Shown here: positions 1 through 12,249 of the stretch, one piece after another
Numbering within the stretch: position 1 is the first letter of the stretch
Layout of the letters: each line of letters begins with the position of its first letter
Source of the DNA: Xylocopa sonorina
Lineage: Eukaryota > Arthropoda > Insecta > Hymenoptera > Apidae
Assembly: GCF_050948175.1 (NCBI RefSeq)
Contig: NC_135199.1
Span: 13,706,501-13,770,500, forward strand
Length of the DNA stretch: 64,000 bases
Direction: 5' to 3'
Notes under the pieces: model-generated
What the model was told of the DNA's origin: nothing
Databases searched by the model: none
Seen by the model: the letters and a program-made list of their open reading frames with translations, nothing else
Translations under genes and position numbers: made by a program

Positions 1-2564
1 AGGAGAACGCCTTCGAGTCGTCGAAAGGTTCGGAGGTGGCGAGCCTCCTTCCGAATCAGGAACAGCGTCCGACCGCGTCCGCCTCGTCTTCCAATTTCGA
101 AACGTCGAACGACGCTGTCGGGCAAGAACCGATCAGTCTCGAGGCTACCCGACGGGAGTTTAAAAAACTCAAAGAGAAAGCGCTCTCTCTCGATTCGGAA
201 CTATCGAGCGAGCCTCCCCGAGAACCGGCCGTGAAAACCACCGAGAGGAGGCGGTCCAAGATATTCGAAACCGCGGAGAAGTTCAATCAGATGGCGTCGA
301 ACACGGAAAACGAGAAACCGAAGAAAATCTTTATACCCGGCGTGAACGTTGGCGGGGCGAAGCGTGTGTTCGAGAGAAAGGCCAGCCTTTCGTCGATCGT
401 CACCCCCCCACCTACGAAGCCGACCGCGTCCAAGATGATCATCGACGTTTCGTCCGCGCCGGATGCGAAGAGAAACGAAAGGCCGACCGATAAGTCGAAA
501 CAGACGCTCGAACGCGACTCAGCTGAGAAGAAGGAAGAAGAAGATCGTGCCGAGCAGGAGGCGGAGAAGGCGAAGAAACGTGCCGTCGACATAATAACGG
601 GCGCGATCGGAAAACCGCCCGTGCAGAGGAGGATGAACGGATCGCCGCCCAATTCGCCGTCGAGTCAAGAGCCAAAGAAGCTACCGTTGAAGATACCGGT
701 TGGAGCGAACGACCTGCGTTCCGCCACCGTCTCCGTATCTACGCCCGTTGAGACCAAGTTCCCGTTCGACGAGAATACAACCGTCGCGGACAAACGCATC
801 AACGCGGTAAGCTTTTTGCTCGCGCGAAACGTTTATCGTTCTCGCGACATCGATTTACGATCGTTCTTTCAGGTTCCCGTTGCATCCGAGGCAAGGAACG
901 ATAACAATGACAATGCCGGCAGTGACGATGACGACCGCGAAGGCGACGAGGAACCGAAAATGTCGAGCAAAATGGAAATCACTCTGAAAAGCGCGACTCT
1001 GCCTAGATCGCGGAAAACCAGCAAGGCTGAGATCTCCTTGTCGGGTGCGAAATCGGCGAAAGCCGAAACAGCTCCGGCGGCGTTCAAGTCCGAAGTCGAA
1101 GCCCGTATCGACGCGTTCCAACCGCAAAAGTTGCGAACCCAACGGTCAGAAGTGGCCTTTCCGGTCGCGATGGCTGCGATGCCGCACGCCAACCGAAGCT
1201 CCAGCTTGGAACCGGAAACGAAACCGAGGAACATTGCACCTAAAGAGAGAATAATACCGATACAGGTAAGGAACTCCACTCTCCAAGGTCCACTCTCCGT
1301 GTAGTTTAAATGGTTTGATTGGTAAAAAATAGATCGCAACGCAGGTCGAAACGCAGGAGCAAGAGCAGTCGCAACATTCGACGTCGCCGCCGCCACCGTC
1401 GAAACCACCGGCGATACCTCAGCCAGTCCGATCGATTTCCCAGCGGTCGGGATCGTTGTCGCGTCAATCGACCGCGGATTCGGATACGGACAGTGCTCTC
1501 GGTTCGACCGTTGGTCCCGAGCCGATCCGAAAGAGTCCACGAGAATACATTATTCCAATCGCCGTGGAAGGCGGCGGATACGTTACACCCAGGTCGGGTA
1601 GCGTCGAGCCCGAGAGCAAGACGAGCACACCGACCGGCACGAACGCTCCGCGGTCCAGATTCGGCAGGCCTCGAAGGATGAGCTCGTTATTATCGGACGC
1701 CAGCGAGGACGAATCCCCGTTCTCTTCGCTGCACAGGTAAATTCGGATCGTATCTGCATAGATAGATACGCAGGTACGATGTATACGAGCGTATCGGTGT
1801 TTAGGGACAGCGAGGATCTGTTGCAACGACACATGCATCGACTGAGAAGTTCCCGGCCGTCGAGGCAACCACCGGAACACGCGGACAGTTTGTCTTCCGG
1901 CGAGGACGACGACGACGACGGATTCGAATTGCTTACCGCGGAGAACCTCTTTTCCACCCTACTCTCGAGAGTGCGAAGTCTGACTCAGAGATTGAACGTC
2001 GACGACAATCGTACCACCGGTTTCCCGAGTTCCCGACTATTCGGAAGATTGGGATCCAACTCGTCGCAAACATTTTGGGGTCTCAATAAACCACTGTCGA
2101 GGTAACTCATTGACATTGTTTTCTTCTCTTCCCTCTCTCCTCTCGCCTTCTGTTTTACGTATCCGAAACTTTCGAAACCTAATGAGAACGATTCGACGCT
2201 TGTTTGTGCAAGCTACCAGACATATGTCGAAACGAGGACCGTAACTACGTGAGTCCAATTGTTACAACAACTATAGAACAATGTAGTGTATGCTGATTAT
2301 TTTAGAAGGTAGTGCAAAATATATCACGTCTAAGACCCACCAAGACGCATCCATTTGCGACTTTACGTCGCATCGAACGCAATTGGACACGCATTCGAAA
2401 AAGAGCGCGCATATTTCATACCTTTGTTTACCCTATGACGGGCGTACTCGATACGTACGAGTTAGAGCATGACCGTTGATCGAAGTAAAAATAAACTAGC
2501 CCCGAAATGTCGCGTCTATCGTTACGCGTAGCAACCTCTGATACCCTACTACTCTATATACAAG

Positions 2565-2638
<74 letters not shown>

Positions 2639-3559
2639 CCCCGATTCGGTATCTATTCGTCTCGGCACAATGCGCAATAATGCGAGCAAGTCGCATTCGT
2701 TATCAATGATAGCTGCGAAAGATAATTTCTCTCTGCGAAATCATCCGAATGTCTTGTTTGTTATGGATCTAGGCGGCTGTCGGAGTCTCAATTCAGGCAT
2801 TCGCTTAGCCGCGAGGGTGACATATTCTCGCGGAAAGATTTGGCGAACTCGTCGAACCCGGGAACTCCGACCAGTCCAGGTTCCCATGGGACGCCTTCGA
2901 GGGAAACGGTGCTCGACATCGGCAGCAACACTTTGCCAAGAGGTAAGAGAGTGTCCAGCGATTGTTCTACGAATTTACCGTGAAACAACCGTGTCAAACT
3001 GCAAAGGAGATGATGGTCTATGTACGACAAAGGTGAACCCTCTTCGCTCTTCGTTCTTTCTTTCCTCGCTCGCTTTTCGTCGACTATTATCGTTCGACGA
3101 GTCGAACAAGGGAGCGCGAAGGTGGTTCACCATCTCGTATTCGATCCAGTGCCAAAATTTTCTATCGATTACTTCACTCTAACCAACTGGATTAAGATGT
3201 ATTTTTCGTATCGTACCGTCGTTGAAACGTCACTTTGCACTCGTTTAAAAGCTTATTATTAATCGTTGCCATTTTGTCACTGGATAAAATCGTAAGTCAT
3301 ACGAGAAAATGCTGAATGGTATTCAGTATGCATCTCCCAATACCTATCTAGCTGTTGTCGAGTCGTTGATAGACAGAGCACATCTTTTTTTCTTTTTTTT
3401 TTTCTTTTTTTCTTTCCTCCCCCGTTTCTTTCCTCACGTTTTTCTTTATCTCCATATTTACCTTTCTTCTGTCCCACATTCGTCTTTCTTTCTTTTTTTC
3501 TTTTTTCTTTCTTTCTCTATACGTATACATAGTTGTCTTTCTTGTTCCAGTTTACTTTT

Positions 3560-3606
<47 letters not shown>

Positions 3607-5099
3607 TTGTTCCATTCCAACAAGTTTCTTTTCCGATGTTATCGCCTGACGATGTTTTTGCAACTTTTTCTACTAACCTGATTTAGAGTACATATGTATA
3701 TGGTTCACATGTTTGGCACAGGTGGGTAAACGTATTCGGTGATCGTCGGATCGTCGACGGAAAACGGTGTTAAACGAATTCGAGATAATTTCCGCGAGGC
3801 TCTATTTGAATTTTGAACGATATAGATTGTAATTTTTTTGTCGCAAGAGCATGAGCCTGCACGCTGTATTCCCGCAAAACAATACATTCCCGCTGCCAGT
3901 CAGTTTTATTTTTTTTCCTTTTTTTTTTAGTTGAACGTTTTTTAACGCTGCATACACACGCATATTTATTTATCTATGTATGTATGTACGTATGTGGTGT
4001 ATGGTAGACGCATTTAGCGGACCGTCGACCGACCGCGAACCTTTCTACGACACGTGCTACGCCGCAATTATATAAACCGTATTTCCGACCGATTTATCGG
4101 TCAAATATTATTTCGTTGAACGCAACTCATACTCTGCCTAACATAGAACCTCGTAATACGTAGTAGCAGTAGCAAGTTGCAATGCTGTTGTTGATTTACA
4201 TACGATCCCCATTAACACGAGTAGCCGCAATTCATTTTACTCCCTTTAAATTGACAGCATGACCGCACACATGATCCGTATACATACATGAATACACGAG
4301 GAAATTCAGTTTACTCTCTATACTCTCCAAGATAGAATCCATCTTTAATTATTAAAAAGATTCATGCATTTACTTCACGTCTATCGTCGACTCTTCAATC
4401 AGTGATCAAACGAATTATTGTTCGCTACCGCTGACCGATAGTTCAGAGTTTATATTTTCGATACGTTCGTCTATACTATTCTTGATCGAGGTGATCGAAA
4501 GAAGGATGCCGGTCTATCTACTGGCATCGTTCGATTATCGAAAATATAATCTGCAAAATCGCAGTGGAATCGAATATCAGTATTCCCTAAATAGGTGTAA
4601 TTGACGGTTCTTTTCTGACGGTTGTTGCAGCGACCGTGCGAGTGACTCTACGTAGGCGGGCAGACGGTAATCCCCAGTAGACAAACCAAGTTAGGTACTA
4701 TGCCACAATTTTATCCGGCGAACCTTCGCCTTCTCTCGTCGTTGTCCTTGTCGGGTGTCGCTCGATCGATTCTACACGCTGGACATTGCCGAGTTACGCG
4801 AATCGGATTTCCTAATAATCCTATTCGCGTCTCTTGTTACATATATTATAACGAGGACGATACTAAGCACCACCACCACCACCACCACCACCACTACAAC
4901 TGCCATCACCACTACCGCGAACAACCGAGTGGACGCGTTCGCAACCGCGTTTACGTTGCTTATTACACTTACGCGCGCATACACACACACACACACACAC
5001 AGGCATACACACGCACTCTTTCGTCCAAACTACAGATACATGGACAGAAGAATAAATGGGCTTCTGTAACGATAATGATAATGATAATGACGACGATGG

Positions 5100-5165
<66 letters not shown>

Positions 5166-6034
5166 CAATGATGCTGATGATTATGATGGTGATGATGATG
5201 ATAATAATAATGATAATGATACTAGTAGTAAGAATAATAGTAGTAATAAGAAAGCGATATGGTAGAAGCGTAACTGTAATCGTAAGCGTAATTCTAATGT
5301 TTGGTCGTTGGTCGTTGGTTGTTGGCCGTTGTCGCGTTCTCGAAAGAGGAGGATAAACCCGTGATAGCGTATCGGAAGGAGTTCCACGCGTGTGTCGAGA
5401 GAAATGATATTTCGCGAAATCGTACACCACAAGCCGAACGAGCTAACCCTTGTTTGAGATGGCTGATACTTGTTGTGTTTTTAAGAGTTTAAATAACAGC
5501 GTTTTATTACTTTTACATTGTCTCAGCATGCTTTGATAATGCTACTACATTGTATTTAATATCTATTGTATGTACACTGCATTATCCTCGACTGAAATTT
5601 ACAGATTTCCCGCGTTATGATCGAAACACTTGAAGATGTTACGAGTATATTTATTTCAAGTATGTTATCGCACGTTGATAGCGAAACGGGTTCATTTTAC
5701 GAGTTCATTTCCCATCGCGCGACTCGAACGATTCGGGCGGATCCCATCGTCAATGTCGGAAAATAAACCGTAACCCACACATAATATACATACGTGTAAC
5801 CTAGTTTTCCTACAGATATAGCAAGCCTCTGTTACAGTACGTAATCAAGTCTTCCTTGCTAATCCGTTGCATTCGTGTATACTTGGAGACACGTCTACGC
5901 CTGTTCAAATCTCTACGTATCCATCTACTTGTTTTAACTCGACTCCCGATCTACATTTTTAAAGAGAGATCGCAGTGGTAACCGTGCAACTCCGAGTAGT
6001 TTGCTCTCGATATTTCCAGCCCGCGCCGCCTTTA

Positions 6035-6079
<45 letters not shown>

Positions 6080-6296
6080 TTCTTTTCTTTTCATTTCTCA
6101 TATCACATTTTTCCTTGTCCCCTCCTCGTTCCCTGTTATCGTTTTCGTCTTCCGATCGAAGAGAGGACCGGTAACATTGCACGCGCAAGATCAAAGTAAC
6201 TCGTCGTTCGGCAATGATCGCGAGACGCGATTTCATCGATTCGATTTATTTTTGTTAATTTTTGGAAGAATTTTATAAGTGAGAGAGTGAGAGAGA

Positions 6297-6327
<31 letters not shown>

Positions 6328-9300
6328 TTCGTGAAAAAGAGAGAGAGAGAGAGAGTTTACATGTACGTAGAAATAAAGGAGTGTAAATACCGAGCAAGTC
6401 AGAGTATATCTTGTCCGTTTCCCGTTCGTTCAATCGCTACGATTGAGAAGAGCGTCCAAGAATGTTCGCGTACAGACGTTATCTCGAATTTTGTTTTCAG
6501 ATAAAGTAACACGCGAAGACGTAGAAGCGGCGGAGCCGACGGTGACGCGAGTCAGAAAAGAGACGGAAGAATCGTTAGGGGATAAGTTGACGCCGAGCTT
6601 GGCCAGACGGTTGTGTAGCAGAAGCTCGCACGAGGAAACCGGGGAATCACGATCGAGGAGATCGAGTTCGGTGCCGCGGGAGAACTCGGAGCAAACCGAA
6701 TACAGGGACCCGGCGCCGCTACGTTCTACGTTGCCAAGGGGCCCGCGGACCAACTATCGTTCCTACAGAACGGACAAGATCCAAGAGGAGACGCTGGACG
6801 ACGCGGTTGCCGACAGAAGCGAGACCTTCGACAACTCGGACTGCACCTCCGCCTCGGTCTGCGACTCCAACAACACCAAGTCGTACGAGACCTCCTCGCC
6901 GACCGAGTCCTCCGGCAACGCGGCCGATTACAAGTCCGCGTTCGAGAACAGATTGCTGGCCGCGGAAAATCTGATCAAGGAGTCGAAACTGAGAAATCTT
7001 GGTCGTCCGTCCTCGAGCGAGAACACCATCGCCACCGCCGCGTCCAAACGACGGAGCTGTATACCTAGTCTGAGGCTGCGGTCAGGCTCGTTGACCAGAG
7101 AACCGAGTACCTTCCTCGATCGCAGAAAGTCGTTTGCCGACTCGCGCGACTCCCAGCTGTTGTTCGGTAAGCTGTTCGGAACCGGCGTTGGAGAGCGAGC
7201 CGATCGGTACAGGGACCACCATCATCACCAGGAGAAACAAGAGGAACAGGAAAAGGTCGAGGAAAAGCCGCAAAAGTCGAAGCAGCGACGGATATCGCGA
7301 TTCCTACGCCCAGACTTCTTCGACACGCCTAGAGAGGAGAGCCGTTACGCGAAGGAGAAAGACGCGCAGAAGGCGGCGGAAAACGAGCGACGCAAGTCTC
7401 GGTTCATGCGGCGGAAGAGCGAAAACAAGCCGACGCCGAGCAGCAGGGAATGTAGCGTCGACCGGGAGAAGGAACGGGAACGGGAACGGGAAAGGGAGAA
7501 GGAGCTGAAAAACGAGATAAACTCGTTGAAGAGAGACGTTCTTTCAACCGGTGTCGAGGTAGAAGAAGAGGAAACGAAGAAAACGCGAGACGCCTCGCCG
7601 TGCGATGGTTGCGCGCGTAACGGATTCTTGCATTCGTTGGAAAAGAAACTGGAGAAGCTTCGGTCGAACGATCAACAAACGAAGCAGAAAAGGAGAATCG
7701 CGAGGCCGGGAACGATCAACGGGTTGGAGACGGGGGAAGAGATCGAGACGGGACGAGAACGATCCGCACCTCCGCTCGACTGCTGCTCGTCTGCCTCTGC
7801 CTCGACGGAACGCCAAGCGATCGCCAAGAGAGCCGTTAGCGCCGAAGAGCTCTCTCCGTCATCGATCAATTCACGCACGGGTCGAAACTCCTCCAAGAGC
7901 AAAGTCTCCTCCGTTCTGGGTCTGTTTAAAACCACGGATGGGAAACACCGAGATTCGAATTCCTCCCGGACGATCCTACCGAGCGGGTCGAAGAGGAGCC
8001 CGGGAAAGTCCGCGAAACCAAGAGAAACGAACACCGGCGACGAGGATGTTACCACTGTCGCTACTGGTGATGGCAACGGCAACGGCAACGGCAACAGCAA
8101 CAGCAACAGCAACAATAACAGCAGAATACCGACCAAGCTCGGCAACGTGAACAGACCGGACAAAGCTACCTCCGCCGGCGAATCGCTCAAGAGGTCTCCG
8201 GTAAAAGACGGATCGATCGACGTACAGGATAAAGCGACGTTCCTCGCGAAGGATAAGTGGAAGGAGAAGACGATCCAAACGACGGTTCGGGACGTCGACG
8301 AGCACGCGGAGAAGGAATCCGTCGATAAAAGATCGTCGCCGGGTAAAACAAACAAATCCAGTCCCCGAACAGCGTTGGAGAACGGCAAGCTCCGGGACGA
8401 GAAAGCGGAGAGAAAACCGAAGAAGCCGATCAAGAAGACGAGTACAATGTCCGAACCTTCGGAGTGCAACGACTCCGTTACACCAACGGCGGACGCTGGC
8501 AGCAAAAAGAAGAGGATCGTGCGCGCGGTTAAGAGAATCGCGAAAAAGTCGAACGACGTCGACGCCGAGGTTGTCACTAAAACGACGGAGGAGAAGGGAG
8601 CGAAAAAGAAACCGACGAAAGCGAGCGAGCAGTCGAAAACTAAAGAGAACGGAGTAGAAACGCGAACGGTTGTAAAACGTTCGGGAGCGGCGGTTCCCGA
8701 TCGAGCGAAGACGCAGCAGGAAGAAGGGGACGATTCGAGAAACGAGCATCGAGGGAACAGGAGCAACCTGAAGCTCGATCTGTCCAAGATACCCCAACAC
8801 TCGTTCAGAAACAACAACAACAACAACGCCGCCGCTAACAAGAAGGACTCGCCGAGTTCCGATTCTCCAAAGTCGGACCGATCGATCGATCGGGTGTCAA
8901 AGGTGACGCATCGCGGCAGCATCACCGGGAACAAGATAATTATCGAGAAGCCGTTAAGCGCAAAGGACGTAGCCGAACTGAAGAGAGAGGTGACCGAATG
9001 CGTCAGGATGATCGAGAACCACGCGGACCGAGCGGAGAAAACCGGCCAACTACCAGCGTTGCTACCCGACCGAGCTTCGTTCGTTCCGAAAGAATCCCCG
9101 ATAGACGAGCCGGAAAGTTTCGATTCGTGGTCGATCAGCTCGGCCGAGTACGGTGGTGGTCACGGTGGTCAGTCCCGAGGGCCCGACTCCTCCCATTCGC
9201 CCACATCCCCGTCCCATTCCCTCTACTCGAGGAGCAATACCGAGGGCAATTCCGAGTCGGTGATCGATCGTATACGCAGACGTAGCTTCTACTCGCGATT

Positions 9301-10008
9301 CAACGACAGACGAAGACCGTCGCTTACCGCACCCCCGCCGGGTCTCAATTTACCGAGCAGCGCGACGCTACCGCGCAAGTTCTCCTTCACCGGCCACAGC
9401 CATCAATCGTCGCGAGAGCATCGCGATCGCGGCCACGGTTTAACCAGAACCGGTTACAATCGATCCGTCGACCGACTCCGGTACTCCGACGAGCTCGCGA
9501 GCTCTCCTCCTCTCTCCGGCTCGTACGATCCCATCCGAAGACATCTCAGATCGCCGACCTTCGATCTGTCCGCGTCGAGGCCGAGGTATCACAGCGCCGA
9601 CTTTGCCACTGCCGACTCGCCCCCGGAACTCGCACCAACCCTCTACAGAACCCCTGTCACCGGTCTATCCTCTTTACCGAGAACCTACGGTACCACCCTC
9701 CTCCTATCCGAACCAAAGACCGTCGAATATTACCAAGAGCTCTTAGCACCGAGCACCCCGGATCATTTCTCCCCGCGCAGATCAACCACCACCATCTCTA
9801 CCTCCGAGTATCACAATGGAACCTTCGAATCGCCAACCTCGAACGCGAATGCTGCCAGACGGAAAACTTACGCGACGGAGAACGCGACCACCTCTCTCTC
9901 ATCGCCCGGCGAACAGTCGACCGAACAGGCCAGGTAATTTCTACCTCTACCTTCTCTTTTCTCTTCTCTACACGATACCCTACCAATTATCCTAAATCTG
10001 GCTACCTC

Positions 10009-10041
<33 letters not shown>

Positions 10042-10115
10042 CCATCTTTAGGGACAACGGTGATCGCGCGATCGAGATCAAACGCTTCGCCTCGACGTCT
10101 CTGGATCGTAGCTAA
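1..10115 (+). CDS. Large disordered basic Ser-rich protein, 3' part (unrecognised)
   Basis: Seven exons are supported by GT-AG junctions with consistent phase: (window edge)-806, 873-1265, 1333-1736, 1805-2101, 2773-2942, 6501-9933 and 10052-10115, stop TAA. They give 1854 visible residues; the start lies left of the window. I do not recognise the family and see no folded domain. The chain is rich in Ser, Arg, Lys and Glu. It has an acidic stretch (GEDDDDDGFE), short related motifs RIIPIQ and EYIIPIAVE, and many basophilic-kinase or 14-3-3-like sites (RRMSS, RRSSSV, RRKSF, RRISRF, RRKSRF, RRRSFYS, RRPSLT). One exon of 3.4 kb encodes about 60% of the visible protein, and a short last exon ends FASTSLDRS. 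A scaffold or cytoskeleton-associated role would be inference only. The first visible intron (807-872, 66 bp) is a multiple of three and open. An in-frame alternative acceptor lies 12 nt inside exon 3. Confidence 0.8.
2102..2772 (+). other. Intron of the large disordered-protein gene, with a (CT)n tract
   Basis: This non-coding interval lies between two well-phased exons. It contains a nearly pure (CT)n run at about 2571-2634 and no other recognisable feature. The acceptor CTAG|GCGG at 2771-2773 opens a 170 nt exon whose translation (for example SRKDLANSS and ETVLDIGSN) fits the phase on both sides. Confidence 0.7.
2943..6500 (+). other. 3.6 kb intron rich in simple repeats
   Basis: The intron runs from the donor AGAG|GTAAGA to the acceptor TTTTCAG|AT. 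It holds a pyrimidine-rich stretch (3384-3520), (CT)n at 3561-3606, the compound trinucleotide cluster at 4868-5213, (CTTT)n at about 6032-6082 and (GA)n at about 6290-6353. The open frames inside it are driven by these repeats (poly-Asp, poly-Met, poly-His) and I see no supported exon. Confidence 0.65.
4868..5213. repeat. Compound microsatellite cluster: (CAC)n, (AC)n, (GAT)n
   Basis: Three simple-repeat arrays with different units lie within 350 bp: (CAC)n at 4868-4893, (AC)n at about 4979-5000 and a long (GAT/GAC)n array at about 5077-5213, purest at 5098-5165. They are intronic in the large disordered-protein gene. Confidence 0.9.
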
Positions 10116-10162
10116 GATTTCTTTTCCTCCCCTCCGTGACTACGTCTACCGACTCTCTCCGT

Positions 10163-10168
10163 AATAAA
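10163..10168 (+). terminator. Candidate polyadenylation signal AATAAA
   Basis: A canonical AATAAA lies about 48 nt after the stop codon of the large disordered-protein gene. A second copy at 11374-11379 could define a long 3' UTR containing the (TTA)n arrays. Which is used cannot be told from sequence. Confidence 0.4.
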
Positions 10169-10352
10169 ACCGTACCATCTTCTTCTAGTCCGCATCGTGT
10201 GCAAACGATCGTGTGCGTTTTCTTCTTGGAAGACTGCCGCGTGTTTCTCGTCGCAACGATTCTCGTACCTACGTGTGCCGTTCGTAACTCTGTTCGTACT
10301 CGAAGAATACTTTGGTATCGAACCTTTTTTTTCACACGATTGTAATAATTAT

Positions 10353-10363
10353 TTTTTCCACTA

Positions 10364-10419
<56 letters not shown>

Positions 10420-10629
10420 GCTATTATTAGTATCACTCTACGTTATTCAAAAATAACGTCAACGTTGTTACTCCCTACTATTATTACCATTATTATTGTT
10501 ATCATTATTATTATTATCATTATTATTATTATTATTATTATTATCATCTTCATCGTCGTTGTCGTTCTCATCATCATTGTCATTGCCACCTATCTATCAT
10601 CATCATCATCGTCGTCGTCGTAGTCGTCG

Positions 10630-10676
<47 letters not shown>

Positions 10677-10715
10677 GTCATTATCATTATTATTATTATT
10701 ATAATTATTATTACT
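10353..10715. repeat. Trinucleotide arrays (TTA)n / (TCA)n / (TCG)n
   Basis: A nearly pure (TTA)n run at about 10360-10420 is followed, after a short unique gap, by a mosaic of TTA, TCA and TCG triplets to about 10715. A poly-T run follows at about 10760-10788. The interval is in the 3' UTR or just beyond the large disordered-protein gene. Confidence 0.9.
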
Positions 10716-11792
10716 ATGTAAAAGTGTGCCTTGTGTAGGATGTAACGATACAAATTGTTTCTTTTTTTTTTTTTTTTTTTTTTTTTTGCAAGAGGTATAG
10801 TTTACGTTGTAATGAACAACGTAGAGAAGGGCAACGAACTTAACGCTGTCGCATCGCTGACACGATACTTGTAATCCATGCGCGCATTTGTATCAGCGAG
10901 ACAGTGGCGTTAGGTCACTCTCCTCTATCGTATGTACATTTCTGCTACCCGCGTAGCACATGTTAGCGTATGAACATTTTAAACTGCCATGTGTATCCAT
11001 TTTTCCTCCGTTGCCCTATCCGTTTCGTTTTTTTCTTCGAAACGCGTAAACATTATTAGAATGATTTTTGCTGCAGCAGTATTTGTAGAGATATAAGTAA
11101 AGAAGCATCGATAAGTATAATGAAGAAAATATTATACGTTGTACGTATAGCCTCGAGGCATTGCTTCGAAGAAACGACTGCTGCTAGAGTTCTATACCTT
11201 GTTATTACAATATTAATCCTCCACGCAGTGCTTTCCTCTTTGATTGTTTTCCCTGGAAATCGGTGTTCAGGTATCGTTCAGGTAAATTGTTCAGGTATTC
11301 GCTGGAAATTTCTAACTGATGATTAGCCACGGTCTTCCGCTTGTTGTGTATGCGTTTTCTACTGATATTTTAAAATAAATCACGCGCTACTCGAACGAGC
11401 ATCGTTCGTCCGCCCATTGTCAAAGATCGATGTTCGTTTATTTCCTTCCGTCCTCTTGGCTCCCACCGTTTTCATCTTCGTTAATTCTACCGAATCTCGA
11501 ATAATATTTCAGTGAACCGTGATTTCTTTCACGCGGCATAATACTACGTATGAATCCTATAAAGTTGCGATTTTATACGGAAAGGTATGAAAAAGAGAAC
11601 AAGTTCTTTCGGTTGTACGACAAATTTTCACCTGTCACGCGTACGAAAGCTCTTATCGCCGGTAAGTTTTACGCGCGACACGATGCGATTCCGGTATCCG
11701 ATATTCGAGAAGGGAAACAGCCGGCTTTGCTAGCAAAAGATATTTATACGTTAAAACCAGCAACGGTCAACTTGGAGTACGATATACGTGAT

Positions 11793-11825
<33 letters not shown>

Positions 11826-12249
11826 CTGAATAGAATCATAAAAAGTTTCACGGTCTTTCCAACGCTGTAGGTACGGCTGGTTCACGGTACCTCTGATACC
11901 TCGTACGAACGATCCGAGGTTACGTTTTCCCAAAAAGGAATCAGATTTTATCGGAAACGAGTTAAAAATACGTCACGTTCAAAGAGGTTTACCCAGTGAG
12001 AAATTTAGCGGGATACCGTTCCGAAGTTAAAGCCGCACCGTTCTATCGGTCGCGATAGATTCTCGAGAAAATTCGATATCAATGTTTTGCTACGGCTGTA
12101 TCGTGGCAACAAACGCCAACGAACCATCGATACCCGGGAATGTGGCGCTGCCGCACCTTTTCCTTTTCCAGAGAGAAACGACAGGACAGAAGTAAACTAG
12201 AATCGAATCGAAATGAAACGAAATGAAACGAAACGAACGCGTGACGATC

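Larger units (their letters stand above)
10116..12249. other. 3' UTR / intergenic interval
   Basis: This interval holds the 3' flank of the large disordered-protein gene and the 5' flank of SPATA6. Besides the trinucleotide arrays and an (AC)n(AT)n run at 11794-11825, I see no supported feature. A 106-codon ATG frame at 11550-11870 ends in translated (AT)n and has no splice or family support. Confidence 0.6.

Noticed and set aside
7672..8934. 420-codon minus-strand frame opposite the large exon
   Set aside because: It is the shadow of the codon-biased plus-strand exon, whose frame is confirmed by splice phases on both sides.
10353..10715. Trinucleotide arrays as a CRISPR-like or coding repeat
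   Set aside because: There are no unique spacers and no start or splice context; these are simple microsatellites in a 3' flank.
11550..11870. 106-codon ATG frame upstream of SPATA6
   Set aside because: It ends in translated (AC)n/(AT)n, has no family likeness and no splice partner; SPATA6 has its own well-supported first exon at 12250.
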